A stretch of 33,992 bases of DNA from Chrysochromulina parva (GCA_002887195.1 PJAB01000213.1:1-33992); one strand, 5' to 3'. Shown: positions 18,201 to 27,382, counted from the stretch's first letter. Program-made: numbers and translations. Notes: generated from the sequence alone by a model not told the origin.

Positions 18201-21200
18201 CCCTCCAAAAGCTGCGGAATCACGCCTTCACGGCCGCTGGTTTGACATGATTGTGCCCTCCTACTTTCGATCCAGTGTTGACACCGCCGTCGCGCCCGTG
18301 CCCGCCCCTGTCGCGCCCGTCGTCGCGTCGTCCTCGTCGCGTTCAAGGCGGCTGGAAGGTGGGCGGTTGGAAGAGACCTTTGTTCAGAGCGAGACAGACG
18401 AGGATGACGTTGAGCAGAGAATGATCGCACTGGGCGTGTCGCCGTCGAAAGCTGCGATACCCTTACCTCGCGAGGAGGGATATCTGCCCATAGCAGACCG
18501 ACCAGGAGGAAATGCGGTCGACTCTTGGCTCCTCGACGTCGCCTCGAACTTTGACGGGCAGCTCGATGTGAACAAGCTGTTTGGCACCCTTTGCTGCGCG
18601 CATCGCAAGGATCCGATTGACATTATCATTCAAAACACTCCCGCGAAGGGATCGCCGACGGTGATCACCACCAAGCTCGAAGAGCCGCAACCAGGCCCGC
18701 TGCCACCTCAGCCAGGCCCGCCGCAGCCAGGCCCGCCGCCGCCGCACCCAGGCCCGCCGCTGCGCCTCATCGACTTCTCCATTCTCGACGGGAGCCGCGC
18801 CGAGATCCCTGAGCCCGCCACGGCTGAGCAGACCGCGTCCGAACAAGAAGCCAGAGAGAGGGCAGCAGCCGAGATTGAAGAGATGGCCGTCCAGACTGGC
18901 AAGCAGCTCTGTGCATGGGAGACCGAGGTGGAGGCGGTCCGTCAACGCATAGCAGACCTGGAGCGCAAGATGGCCAAGGGCGATTCGACCGAGGATGAGC
19001 GGCTGGACCTTGCCGGCGCGCAGGAGACGCTCGCGGCTCTGGAGGCATCTGTCAGGACGGGCAGAGAATTGCAGCAGGCTCAGGCTGAGCTGGCGGCCGA
19101 GGCGGCGGCGATCAAGGAGGTTACGCGGCTGCGCGAAGCTGCACGGCAGCATGCAAAGGCCCAGGCGCTCTGTCGCGCCGCCATCCGCAAGCACGAGTCA
19201 GGCGACTGCAAGGGGGCTCTCGGACTGCTCGAGGAGGCAATCGGCCTCGACCCGCAGACGCCCAATTATCTCCTGAGGGCGGGCGACATGCATCTGAAGC
19301 TCGGGGCGCCCGAGATGGCGCTGGCGATGTACGAGCGCTGCCAAAAGCTCCTGCTCTCGCCGTACCAATCGACGAGACTCGACCAGAAGCTGACGCTCTC
19401 CCGCGCGGCCGCCCTCGGCGGCATGATCGGAAGCGAGGTCCTCTGCCGCCAAGATGTGAGGAGGGACGAGCTGCAGGAGCTTGCCAAGGTGGAGTCTGTA
19501 GAGGATGAGGAGCCTCACGAAGCGCCCGCCTCAATCGCAGATCAGATCGCGGATCTGATTGCTGCCACGACGCAGCATGCGGTACAAGTGGAGCGTTCGG
19601 CGATGGGGAGACATATCTCAGTCTCGATGATGGCGGCGGCACTCGTACTTGCTGCCGACGACGATGAGCCGCCGACCCCGCCACCACGGTCGGGGCGGCC
19701 GCCGCCGTCGCCGGCGCCACCACAGAGTGGCAATGGTGCAGCCCCTGCCACCGATCCGGCGGCCGAGCCGGCCGCTGTGCCCGAAGCTCCTTCGGGAAGT
19801 CAGACCTGGCTCGAATCCTCCTCAGCCGCTATCCTCGCTGCTTCCTCCTTCCTCGCTGGGGGACTCGCTGCGAACCTCTCACGAGAGCCATCGAAGCCAT
19901 TAGCAAACCTGAGTAGCCTCAGCTGCGACGGTTGCCATAGTGCCCTGCTGCTGGACGAGATGGTCCACTCCAATAGCGATTTCAACCTTGACTATTGCCG
20001 CGCGTGCTACGCGAGATTGCCCGTCGACATGAGGGAAGGCCTGTTCGTGCAGCCGGTCAACCAGAGGTGTGGGGTCTGGTTCCATCCCTCGACTGAGCAG
20101 GCAATGGAGGCTGAGATTGCCATGGAGGCCGAGTTGAACGCAGCGTCCAACGCCGCTCCTTACTCGACCGACCAGCCCGACAAGCCCGGCTTCACAGACT
20201 GGAGCAGGCTGCTTCCTCCCAGCCTGCTCGAGACGTTCGAAGATGATTCCGAGGAGCACGCCGAGATGAACGCCGAGACGAAGGGGATGGTGCGTGCGAA
20301 ACCGACCCGCGGACAGACGCCGGCACAAGCGGCGCTCGAGGCGGCGCAGGCCGAGGAGCACGCCGCGATGGAGGCGGTGGCGCGTGCGAAGGCGGCGCGG
20401 GAGCGCGCGCGCCAAATGGCCCTCGAGGCCGAGGAGGAGGAGCTCCGTGCCGAGCGAGCTCTGCGTGAGCAGCAGCAGGCGAAGGCATTGGCGCGCGCGC
20501 AGGCGGCGCGTGAGCGCGCGCGCCAGCTCGCTCTCGAGACCGAGGAGGCCCGGCATCACGAGGCGGTCAAGGATGCCGAGAGGCTTGCAGCCGAAGAGGC
20601 TGAGGTGCAGGAAAGTGCGCGCGTCGAAGCCGAACGGCAGCGTTCTGAGGCCGTAAAGGAGGCAGAGGCGGCCGAGCTGGCCAAGGCGGCGGCTGCGGCC
20701 GAGGCCGCGGCGGCTGCCGAGACGGCTGCGTCCGCGTCAGCCCCCATAGGCTCGTTGGCGCCCGCTGCTATGCATTCGCCGTGCCCTGCCTCAGCGGAGG
20801 CGACCTCGCCAATGGAGCCCTACGGCATGCAGATGCCCACCCCGAGTTCGTGTGGCAAAAGGCTGCAGCAGAAGTCGAAGCCGTTTTGGGAGCTCAAGGA
20901 GGAGGAGGCAGCTGAGAAGGTGGGCGCGGTGGCGCAGGACGCGTTGGAAGCGAGCCGGGTAGCACAGCTGGCCGAAGTCACAGCCGAGATCGAGAAGTCA
21001 GGCGTGCTGGACGGTCTCACATCTGTTGAGCGGCAGAGCATCATCCAGAAGTTGCACGCTGAGATGGATGAGGCCGACGATGACGACGACGAGTTTCTGG
21101 ATGAGCTGAAGATGCAGCTGCAGGCGAAGCACAAGTCGAAAGCGGAGGATCTGGCTCCATCATCGGCGCCGCCAGAGGCGCAAAAGTCGACGCGACGCTT

Positions 21201-21888
21201 CTCGGTGGTGGTACCTGCGAAGCTTCAAGCCGGCGCTACGATGAAGACCCTTCTTGATGGTCGAGTTATAAGGCTCATCGTCCCGAGGACGCTGCGTGCC
21301 GATCGCATGATCGTGGTTGATGAGACTGGGCAAGTCATTGGCAACGCATCCCCCGCATCCGCCGCGCCCATCGCGCCCATCGCGCCTGCCGCGACCACCA
21401 CGCCAGCCGCGCCCGCGCCCGCCGCACCCACAGCAACGCCCACAGCCGTAAGGGCGGCTGCAAGGGCGGCCACGGGCTACACCCCGGAGTCTCCGGCCAC
21501 GCGCCGCAAGCAGATGCGAGCGCCCGGGGCCGCGCGCCACTCGCAGATGCGTTGGCTCGAGAAGCGCCTCGAGCAGGTGGAGCTAGAAGTGTGGAAAGAC
21601 GCGCTTCTGGACAATCCGGAGAGCTTCGATGCGCTTCTGGAGGAGGCATATGGTGAGCAGCTGGGCTGGAGCGATATGAGTGGCACAGATATGTCCGACA
21701 CCGAAGGCATCCAAAGCGGTGGCACCAGCCAGCGGAGTAGAAGGCATCTGGACGATCTGGACGGCTCCGACTCGGAGGCGGAACTGGAGGCTATGCTCGC
21801 CGCGGCGATGGCACGCAAGTACGGCGGCGGAATTGCGCGCTCGAGATCGAGCACTAGAGGTATTCGTGGGCCCGACGTGCTTATCTGA
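15268..21888 (+). CDS. Large coiled-coil scaffold with ZZ-like motifs, Cys-rich modules and TPR
   Basis: This is a single 2,206-residue frame without introns, from the ATG at 15268 (a second Met lies at residue 27). Order of parts: a helical repeat AAEAQLREIERELGEEKMRE at 119, 322 and 432; long Ala/Lys/Glu helices (about 215-298 and 685-738); a ZZ-like motif at 504-550 (CDRSGMSPIKGIRYHLRGQN, then YDICQAEYDKL) lacking most Cys ligands; and two tandem Cys modules at about 811-905 (YCGR...CGPxxGPxCxSC). These are followed by a Pro-Gly tract (1142-1165), TPR-like helices (1301-1375, GALGLLEEAIGLDP), a second CxxC...CxxC motif (1553-1590), an Arg/Glu coiled coil (1685-1823) and a segment at 1978-2022 (FSVVVPAKLQAGATMKTLLD). 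No catalytic domain is visible. A structural or adaptor role is inferred, possibly ciliary from its SHIPPO neighbour. Confidence 0.75.
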   Translation: MRQRFSQKGNPTRAALESLSPLAGQHMPLLKVLSLTYGTKKKEPPEEQKKAGQARTTTTHQRLQKQILDEIATEKQETEARRAAVAVEHTRARAVAERLEAQVAEAEEAEAREPAGKAAEAQLREIERELGEEKMRELEEVLRAQRLATQSLYKSILPPGGPPPAPLQGPASRTTKLTHAKSVAGTKAGTPDHAVGPEVVERGGRSGTTSVPVPMTRVEEKQAANAAKAAASAAASAAKSAAKAKAAEEAATARARAAASKQAAEAESARAKAESKAQKVAQKAAAQAAKKAPKMKQEVKPVAATSEEEERLAAAAAREAAAEAQLREIERELGEEKMRELAEELRAQRLATPSPGGYVLTAGAAAKGAREKAAAETPVAEKAAAEKAAAEKAEKAAAEKEAAKTSHAGVGLVAKPEEHLTGASPSAKEAAAEAQLRRIEIELGTEKMRELEKALGLEKLLELGAEMDPEPEPAPAKVKEEVVKLNPTAAATAAPADSINQGFHPSYNCDRSGMSPIKGIRYHLRGQNYDICQAEYDKLHAKEQKLYEAIPPPSTGGGSELLRELERAQGGQKGGYVFTVDGAADVSEQLGVMLSVGDFLTVPLLDAMREEMQVPSSTSNDQLKDALRSQGFLERTSAAPQSRVDVAARKGAEDPAAMGGRENEATIDQSENATFFAPAFANAAEKAPSKTAGAEKTTAEKAAAAGKVAAEKAAAEKAGAEKAAAEKAVKVAADKKARETAATELADENARASKAIGHRSKNRSKKMTSPEGQRKAPRAGEAAKEETTEPVKAKMAPQNDEGAPVALGTDEFAATRHDGRTTIYCGRKFVRDARLSPRCGPTCGPACASCERFLASLVNDEGDAVAFGTSDGWRETLYCGRPKGLSEIPGSDGTCGPEDGPSCPSCRRLLSELTPPYWYKNSRQTTGIDSDGTSAAFPADLLPEEGAFPCDDSDANQIEKAIAELRAMHLPRPPRAPAPPKAAESRLHGRWFDMIVPSYFRSSVDTAVAPVPAPVAPVVASSSSRSRRLEGGRLEETFVQSETDEDDVEQRMIALGVSPSKAAIPLPREEGYLPIADRPGGNAVDSWLLDVASNFDGQLDVNKLFGTLCCAHRKDPIDIIIQNTPAKGSPTVITTKLEEPQPGPLPPQPGPPQPGPPPPHPGPPLRLIDFSILDGSRAEIPEPATAEQTASEQEARERAAAEIEEMAVQTGKQLCAWETEVEAVRQRIADLERKMAKGDSTEDERLDLAGAQETLAALEASVRTGRELQQAQAELAAEAAAIKEVTRLREAARQHAKAQALCRAAIRKHESGDCKGALGLLEEAIGLDPQTPNYLLRAGDMHLKLGAPEMALAMYERCQKLLLSPYQSTRLDQKLTLSRAAALGGMIGSEVLCRQDVRRDELQELAKVESVEDEEPHEAPASIADQIADLIAATTQHAVQVERSAMGRHISVSMMAAALVLAADDDEPPTPPPRSGRPPPSPAPPQSGNGAAPATDPAAEPAAVPEAPSGSQTWLESSSAAILAASSFLAGGLAANLSREPSKPLANLSSLSCDGCHSALLLDEMVHSNSDFNLDYCRACYARLPVDMREGLFVQPVNQRCGVWFHPSTEQAMEAEIAMEAELNAASNAAPYSTDQPDKPGFTDWSRLLPPSLLETFEDDSEEHAEMNAETKGMVRAKPTRGQTPAQAALEAAQAEEHAAMEAVARAKAARERARQMALEAEEEELRAERALREQQQAKALARAQAARERARQLALETEEARHHEAVKDAERLAAEEAEVQESARVEAERQRSEAVKEAEAAELAKAAAAAEAAAAAETAASASAPIGSLAPAAMHSPCPASAEATSPMEPYGMQMPTPSSCGKRLQQKSKPFWELKEEEAAEKVGAVAQDALEASRVAQLAEVTAEIEKSGVLDGLTSVERQSIIQKLHAEMDEADDDDDEFLDELKMQLQAKHKSKAEDLAPSSAPPEAQKSTRRFSVVVPAKLQAGATMKTLLDGRVIRLIVPRTLRADRMIVVDETGQVIGNASPASAAPIAPIAPAATTTPAAPAPAAPTATPTAVRAAARAATGYTPESPATRRKQMRAPGAARHSQMRWLEKRLEQVELEVWKDALLDNPESFDALLEEAYGEQLGWSDMSGTDMSDTEGIQSGGTSQRSRRHLDDLDGSDSEAELEAMLAAAMARKYGGGIARSRSSTRGIRGPDVLI
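15622..15715 (+). repeat. Intragenic direct repeat, copy 1
   Basis: This 94-bp stretch is almost identical to 16231-16324, differing in the reading GAGGAGGTG versus GCGGAGGAG near its 3' end. It encodes a Glu/Arg-rich helix. A more diverged third copy begins at 16561. Confidence 0.9.
16231..16324 (+). repeat. Intragenic direct repeat, copy 2
   Basis: This is the second copy of the 94-bp unit at 15622-15715. The high DNA identity, including third codon positions, indicates recent duplication or gene conversion. Confidence 0.9.
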
Positions 21889-22479
21889 GGTGGATTGGAT
21901 GATGGAGTGGACATCGTACATGCAAAGCGGACAGCTTCGTATCGGTGTGCGCTGAGTTCTGACTAAGTGATAGTCATGATTGTGGGTCCATTCGGTGTCG
22001 GTGTCGGTGTGCGTGAGCGTGTGCTGAAAAGTGAAGTGGATGTGTGTTGCTTCTGAAAATAATACTTAGGACGCGCGACGGTGTCGCTGTCCGGGTGAAG
22101 ACGCGTCGCCTCACGTCAGTGTCCACAGGGTCCTCTGCGTTCCGCAAAACCACAAAAGGTATCTTGTAACGGACGGGATCTACGGAACGGAATGCATGCA
22201 GGACGGGCGAACATGCCCAAGAATGCAATGCGACGCGAACGTCGAATTCTATAATTTGTACAGTGCACGCTCGGCGTGTGAGCGCGTAATAACATCACGA
22301 GAGCTGGCGTGGTCAGACGGGGTCGGAAACGTAACTATGTTGTGCTCTTTCTCAATATAGACTGAGGTGCTACAAGGCCAACGCCCGTGGCCCCACTGCA
22401 TGCTCACTCATGAAACGAAGAAGATAGCACACACCACAGACGTTGCTCGTTACCAACTTGGTACCATCGCCTGTAAATT
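21889..22479. other. Convergent intergenic region
   Basis: These 591 bp lie between two 3' ends. Its base composition is closer to even than that of the flanking genes. It has a GTGTCGGTGTCGGTGTGCGTG stretch near 21995. I see no convincing gene, RNA or transposon. Confidence 0.5.
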
Positions 22480-23671
22480 CTATTTAAAGCCTTCGTTCAA
22501 GCCTTCGAGTTCCGCAGTATCGCACTTGGGCGCCGACTGCGTGCTTCTGCACGCCAAGGGGGCGTTGCGACGTCGACGCACCTCCATCTCCGCCAGCGGA
22601 GCTATGATGGCAACTAAGATCAAAGCTGCACCAGAGATCGCCACAGGTGTGGTCGGCTGATCAAGCACAATGACCTGCAGCACGAAGCTCCACATAATCT
22701 CAATCGAGTGAGAGCGCGCTGGCAAACTCAGGGGAATCTCATGGCGATCTCACCTGCAGCACGTAACTCCACACAATCTCACTCGATGAGAGTAGCGCAG
22801 TGATCCCAGCCCTGCAACCTCTCATCATCTGACCGTAGCCGAGAAGGGTCTGGGCGACCACACCCCAGCCGCCCACTGCCAAGAGACATGGCAAGACCTT
22901 GGCCCATGGCGCAAACGAGGAAAAGCCCAGCTGATCAGCAGAGGGTTGAAGGCAGAGTGGGAGCGTGACGAGCAGGCCGAGCATCGAGTAGAGCAGCATC
23001 CATTGTAAAGCATCCATGGAAGTTCCTGCCTGGCGGACTGTCACGTAGCTCACACTGTTCAGGGCGGAGGACGCGAGCGCAGCCGCCAAACCCCAAACCG
23101 GCCGTACGACTGGCAGTGAGGCAGCGTCAATGCTCCCTTTGAGCGGTTCGTCCTGAACACCCGACGTGTCGCGGAAAAGACCGTTCCCAAGCGCGGTGGC
23201 CTCGCCTTGAGTGCCACTTGATATGAGGGTGACACCCGCAGCACTGAGGCAGATTGAGGGGATGCCAGCAATGCCGAGAGGTTCGTGGAGCCACAAGCGT
23301 GCAATTATCAGTGTACCGACCGGGTACAAGCCGGAGAGGGCACCGGCATCGCCAAGAGGTGCAAGAGCGGCTCCGATCATGTAAAGAGCAGTGGCGCTCG
23401 AAATCGTAGTCCCAGCTGCCAGCCAGAACAGTTGACCAGACCTCGTCACGGGACGTAATGGCATGCGCTTTGCTGCCATCTGGCAAGCAAACGCCGCAGT
23501 CTGCGCACCGAACCGCACGGCTAGCACCAGCATCAATGGCGCGCCAGAATCTGTGGCGATACGCACCGTGAGCACAAGAATGCTGTAAACAACGGCGGAC
23601 ACAGTAGTCATACCGTATCCGAGCAACGCCTCGCCATCGCCATCCCGAAAGGTGATCTGGCACAATGGCAT
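22480..23671 (-). CDS. EamA / drug-metabolite transporter family membrane protein (two exons)
   Basis: Exon 1 is 22754-23671 and exon 2 is 22480-22674, joined over a 79-bp GT-AG intron, giving 370 residues. The ATG at 23671 is the first in frame; the frame before it reaches only a TTG, so an upstream exon is possible. Around ten hydrophobic helices form the usual two EamA halves. The first contains GYGMTTVSAVVYSILVLTV and APLGDAGALSGLYPVGTLII followed by the family's (L/H)E pair. The second contains ALLSSSEIVWSYVLQ joined to VIVLDQPTTPVAISGAALIL. Without splicing the first exon ends four codons later. Such proteins export small metabolites or move sugar nucleotides or triose phosphates; the substrate is not predictable here. 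The basic tail lacks an obvious ER-retrieval signal. Confidence 0.8.
22675..22753 (-). other. 79-bp spliceosomal intron with duplicated exon end
   Basis: The donor is GTGAGA after GTGCTGCAG, and the acceptor is a second GTGCTGCAG. The intron's last ~38 bp (22675-22712) repeat the last ~38 bp of exon 1 (22754-22790) with only a few differences. Splicing restores the EamA frame exactly. Confidence 0.8.
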
Positions 23672-24249
23672 TGTGAGCGGCGCGGCGGAGACGCCCAACC
23701 CGGTAATCCGCTCGGCCGAACGTCAGGGACGCCGATCGTGTGCTCGTCTTGGCCGTCCGCTTCGTCAATTTGACACATGCCTGCACAACACGGCGTCTTC
23801 ACCTGCATTCACCCGCGAGACGCTCAAGATTGCGCTTTTCAAATGTGAGAAATCACCTTCTCAGCCAACTTCACGGCGCGTGCGTGTTCAGGCTGATTTC
23901 ATCTCCGGTGTTGTGGATTATATACCGTGGGTAACAGGCATGGGTATTGATGGGTCTGACTACTGTGCTGGGTTCGTCGGTTCGACCCCACTCGTATATA
24001 CCGAGACACAACTCACAAGTATTAGGAAGTATCAAGTTCGAAGTTGCGCGTGACTTTTTTAACGACTGGAACCACGTGCGCCGGTCCGCGACCGGACCAC
24101 GGGCACGGCTCACGTGATCGTGAAACATAAACCACCACACTAGCGCATTCTCTGTTTCATGACGCACAGCGCGAGCGGTGCCATGTGGCGACTTGCACAT
24201 GGTGAGCGCCACAAGATCTGGAAGACGCGAAACGACGGACTCGCGAATA
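23672..24249. other. Intergenic region upstream of the EamA gene
   Basis: These 578 bp should hold the EamA promoter, perhaps a short 5' exon, and the 3' region of the PAP2 gene. A dyad CCGGTCCGCGACCGG occurs near 24080. I see no supported gene. Confidence 0.45.
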
Positions 24250-25155
24250 TCACACGTGCTCGGGTGGCGAGGTGTGGGCGCGACGCTTGTCCGGCACCTC
24301 GCCGCCGTGAGCCGCATAAAGATGGTAATGCGGCACCAAGCCGGCCGACGGCGCCACGAAGCGCAGCCGGTAGGTCGTGTATGCGGCCACGTGCCCGAGG
24401 AGCGAGCCGACGAGCACATCCTCCCAGTGGTGCCAGTAGTCTGCCACGCGCGAGAGTGCCACGTGCAGCGCCAGCAGCCACGGCAGCGCGACGACGCACA
24501 GCTTCCACAGAGCTCCCGAGCGCCCTGGCGCCTGCACGAGGCGCGCGCCTAGGCAGAGGCTGACGAAACCGAGGCCTGCGAAGCTGAGGGCGGAGTGGCC
24601 CGAGGGGAAAGAGCGCCGTCCCTCCTCGACGACGCTCGCGACGCCCGTGCACACGCCGTTCACGGGCACGCAACGAGCGAGAAAGTCGGGGCGCAGCCGG
24701 CCTACCTGCGACTTGACGAGGCAGACGACAGTGAAGGCGAGGCCTACCGATGAGAGAAGCCCAAGCCACAGCTCAGCAACGAGCCGCATCCGCCCTGCCC
24801 CAAGCGCTCGTGGTGGCATGGCCAGAGCAAGTACGGCGAGCATGGCGAGCGGCAGGTAGAGGGAGACTCGCCACAGTTGGACGGACGGGTACATTTGGAC
24901 GTCTGCAGGGGTGTGATGGTAGGCGATGTTGGGATCTTTCAGCTGTGGCTTAAGCTCGCGCTCAAAGGGTGGCAGCTTATCGGCCCAGGATCCGATGGCC
25001 CAGATTCCGACGGTGCAGAGCCAGTCGCCGACACTCGAACCCCAGCCAGCAGTCTGAGCGCCGTCCGGTGGCTCGCGTTGTAGAAGCGTGCCATCGTCCG
25101 ATGAGAGCGAGCCATCGCGGTATTTCATCTCATCGTCCGATTCGCGTGAGCTCAT
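24250..25155 (-). CDS. PAP2-superfamily lipid phosphate phosphatase (LPP/DPP1-like)
   Basis: The protein has 301 residues from the ATG at 25155. All three catalytic motifs are intact: KX6RP (Lys148 to Arg155-Pro156), PSGH (184-187) and SRX5HX3D (Ser235-Arg236, His242, Asp246). Six hydrophobic segments surround them, as in the family. Members dephosphorylate phosphatidic acid, diacylglycerol pyrophosphate or related lipid phosphates in the ER or plasma membrane. His187 and His242 should be the phosphate acceptor or acid-base residues. The N-terminus is acidic and Ser-rich, so it may be phosphorylated. The short C-tail is hydrophilic. The frame is intronless and nothing looks broken. It lies between the EamA transporter and the BTB gene on the same strand; in a eukaryote this does not imply an operon. 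Confidence 0.92.
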   Translation of the reverse strand: MSSRESDDEMKYRDGSLSSDDGTLLQREPPDGAQTAGWGSSVGDWLCTVGIWAIGSWADKLPPFERELKPQLKDPNIAYHHTPADVQMYPSVQLWRVSLYLPLAMLAVLALAMPPRALGAGRMRLVAELWLGLLSSVGLAFTVVCLVKSQVGRLRPDFLARCVPVNGVCTGVASVVEEGRRSFPSGHSALSFAGLGFVSLCLGARLVQAPGRSGALWKLCVVALPWLLALHVALSRVADYWHHWEDVLVGSLLGHVAAYTTYRLRFVAPSAGLVPHYHLYAAHGGEVPDKRRAHTSPPEHV

Positions 25156-25948
25156 CGGATGGCAGAGGATCGTTTGCTCTCAATGTTTTGGTCCGTGCGC
25201 CGCGCTGCCGCCGCTGCTGGTGCCGCCACCGCCGCCGCGACTTGCCTCAGATGCGCCCATGACGACGCTAGGAAACTTCGCCACATAAGCAAGCAATTGA
25301 GCAAGCAAGCAAGTGTTGTTTCGACTAATTAGCTTGCTTGCTTCGCCACACGTCTCGACGCACGACCGTCGGTCCCGATTCACTATGTTGAAACACAATA
25401 GGTAATGTTTAGAGTGCTACCGGTACCGCCGGCTTCCCCGCCCCCGTTTGTCGTTTCGTTCGCGTCGGCGCACGCTGAGCTACCGGTACATGGTATTCAA
25501 GCACGCACATCTAAGAAACAACAGACCACGACACTTGTGACTTGAACTGCTCGCGCAGTCGACTTGACATAGTACCGGATACACTGCGCTCGAGGATACA
25601 CGCACACTCACGCGGAAGGAGGAGACGTGTGACGTGCGGTACCCCCGGCCCCGAGTCCGACGGGACGCCGTAGGTAGCACAAGAACCGCCCCACGACGAA
25701 AAGACAACACACGCTACTAGAGCCCCCAAAGTTAGTCGGACAGATCTAGACTCCGGCGTACACATGTAGTAACAGTACTTTCTTCGTCGCGTCTCTAACA
25801 TGAAAACTAATCGAAGCTCGCGTTACTACGCGCTAAGGAGGAACAGCAGCCGAGGCGCACGCCACCTGAGTTCCCGATGCACATACCGCTTCCGCTCCTC
25901 GTGCCCGTCGCTTGCCTGTGTACAGTGCGTGTCGCCCAATTGAATCAA
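25156..25948. other. Intergenic region upstream of the PAP2 gene
   Basis: These 793 bp contain a short-unit hairpin (25277-25350) and two TACCGGTA palindromic sites near 25420 and 25483. A 96-codon minus frame with an ATG (25511-25801) has a possible hydrophobic segment (LTLGALVACVVFSSWGG) but no other support, so I do not call it a gene. The promoter of the PAP2 gene should lie at the left. Confidence 0.45.
25277..25350. repeat. CAAG/CTTG short-unit hairpin flanked by direct repeats
   Basis: CAAG units around 25288-25312 pair with CTTG units at 25332-25343 across a ~20-bp loop. The decamer CTTCGCCACA occurs at both ends (25277 and 25341). It could be a replication-slippage product or a transcript hairpin. 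Confidence 0.6.
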
Positions 25949-27382
25949 TCAATCGAAGTAGTAGACCGCACACACCTTCTTTTCAAAACCCATCACCCCG
26001 CAGTTGAACTTGTAAACCCAGCCTTCATGTTCCAATGGCCTGTCAGTTGGCAGCTGTTTAGGCGCCTCTGACCCAAACTTTCGTCGTTCGTGCAATGCAT
26101 AATGATTGTACATCTCGATGCTGTCTGCCTTGATGCTGTACGTGACCTGCTCGAGCTTGCTCTCTTCGACGACACCCATCGTCTCAGTTATGGGGATGCG
26201 CTTGAACCGTCTGAGCTCAGCTCGCAGTTGCTCGCAATGTGTTACCGCTCCCTTCAGTTGAGCGGTAAGCTCGTTCTGCCTCTTTGCTGCGTCAGCCAAG
26301 AGCTCACGGTGGCTCAAGGTGGCGCGTGTGGCTTCGTCAGCAGCTACCTTGAGCGCCTCGGAGAGCAGCTTGACCTGTAGGGTGTCCGGGATGGTGCTGC
26401 CGAGGGCTGTGAATGTGAAGGTGCTGCCGAGGGCTGAGGCTGACTCGGGGGCGACGGCAATGACGGTTGGCTCTTCAGCGCGCCGACGTTTCTGCCGCTG
26501 CACTGTTGCGTTCGCATCCTCCGCCGCCTCTCTCGCCGCAGCCTTTTCGAGCGTCGGAAGCAGCGAGTCCCGCCAATGGGTGGCGCACGCGTGGGTACAG
26601 CGCTCGAACAATGACGACGCGTTCGGCGGCTTATGCTGCACGGTCAGTTCTATGAGCGTGAGCGCGCTGTCCGGGCTAATGGTGGGCATCATCTCAGGTT
26701 TCGTCACCTCGTCGAGGAAGGTACCGTTGACTGACGCCCCATTCGGGCCGCGGCAGTACTGTACGACGAGCGTGCTGAGCACCTCACTGGGGCACGTGCG
26801 ATCGGGCGAGCCGACGACACGGCAGAAGAGTGTCGGCGGCAGCGCCATCAAGTAGTCATCCTTGTCGATCGACGCGGCGCACACGGGGAGTGCAGCGGCT
26901 GCAACCTTCTCGAGCGAGTACCGCTCCGCCTCTGCCAAGTACAGCGATGCATTTGTGCCGCAGAGATCGCCTTGCATGAACTTCGTCACCGCGCAGTAGA
27001 GCTGGCGACAACGCAGGTAATTTGCGAGGTGCAGCAACGCAGTCGCCGTCAGGGAAGTAGCATTCAGCTCACCTGTGTAGGCAAAGTCCAGGTAATGCGG
27101 GAAGGCGTCGGCAGCCGTCTCCTCAAGCTCGAGTGTGGTAGTCTTGCTGATGCCCTCACGCAAATCTCGACCGCCCCCTGTGAAGACGCTCTTGAAATAC
27201 TCGCTCAGCTGCACGCCAGCAGCTAGCATGACCTTGTGCACATTAAAGGTCTGCGTCCGAGCTCCGCAGGTGACGATGATTGTCCAATCGGAGAGCGAGC
27301 GCTCCGGATCGTCTCGCCAGCTGAGCCGCTGCGGTTCGCCGTCTTCCGTGGGCACGGAGAACTCACCGAAGTCGAAAGACAT
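25949..27382 (-). CDS. BTB/POZ-BACK domain protein
   Basis: The protein has 477 residues from the ATG at 27382, intronless. A BTB/POZ fold lies at about 30-130: SDWTIIVTCGARTQTFNVHK, MLAAGVQLSEYFKSVF, LELEETAADAFPHYLDFAYTG. A BACK-like helical region follows (about 135-280): AEAERYSLEKVAAAALPVCA. A basic linker QRQKRRRAEEP could be a nuclear signal. A helical stretch (about 350-410) comes before a conserved-looking C-terminus of unknown fold (TYSIKADSIEMYNHYALHER, GWVYKFNCGVMGFEKK). BTB-BACK proteins commonly act as substrate adaptors for Cullin-3 ubiquitin ligases. The usual kelch propeller is absent, and the C-terminal segment could serve as the substrate-binding part. The Cullin role is inferred from the family. 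Confidence 0.85.
   Translation of the reverse strand: MSFDFGEFSVPTEDGEPQRLSWRDDPERSLSDWTIIVTCGARTQTFNVHKVMLAAGVQLSEYFKSVFTGGGRDLREGISKTTTLELEETAADAFPHYLDFAYTGELNATSLTATALLHLANYLRCRQLYCAVTKFMQGDLCGTNASLYLAEAERYSLEKVAAAALPVCAASIDKDDYLMALPPTLFCRVVGSPDRTCPSEVLSTLVVQYCRGPNGASVNGTFLDEVTKPEMMPTISPDSALTLIELTVQHKPPNASSLFERCTHACATHWRDSLLPTLEKAAAREAAEDANATVQRQKRRRAEEPTVIAVAPESASALGSTFTFTALGSTIPDTLQVKLLSEALKVAADEATRATLSHRELLADAAKRQNELTAQLKGAVTHCEQLRAELRRFKRIPITETMGVVEESKLEQVTYSIKADSIEMYNHYALHERRKFGSEAPKQLPTDRPLEHEGWVYKFNCGVMGFEKKVCAVYYFD

Noticed and set aside
23740..23934. Plus-strand LVLAVRF peptide matching the EamA peptide on the other strand, as a possible inverted gene fragment
   Set aside because: The match is only about seven common hydrophobic residues and does not extend on either side.
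25511..25801. 96-codon minus frame with a possible hydrophobic helix
   Set aside because: There is no recognisable motif or neighbour support, and frames of this length are common by chance in this G+C-rich DNA.
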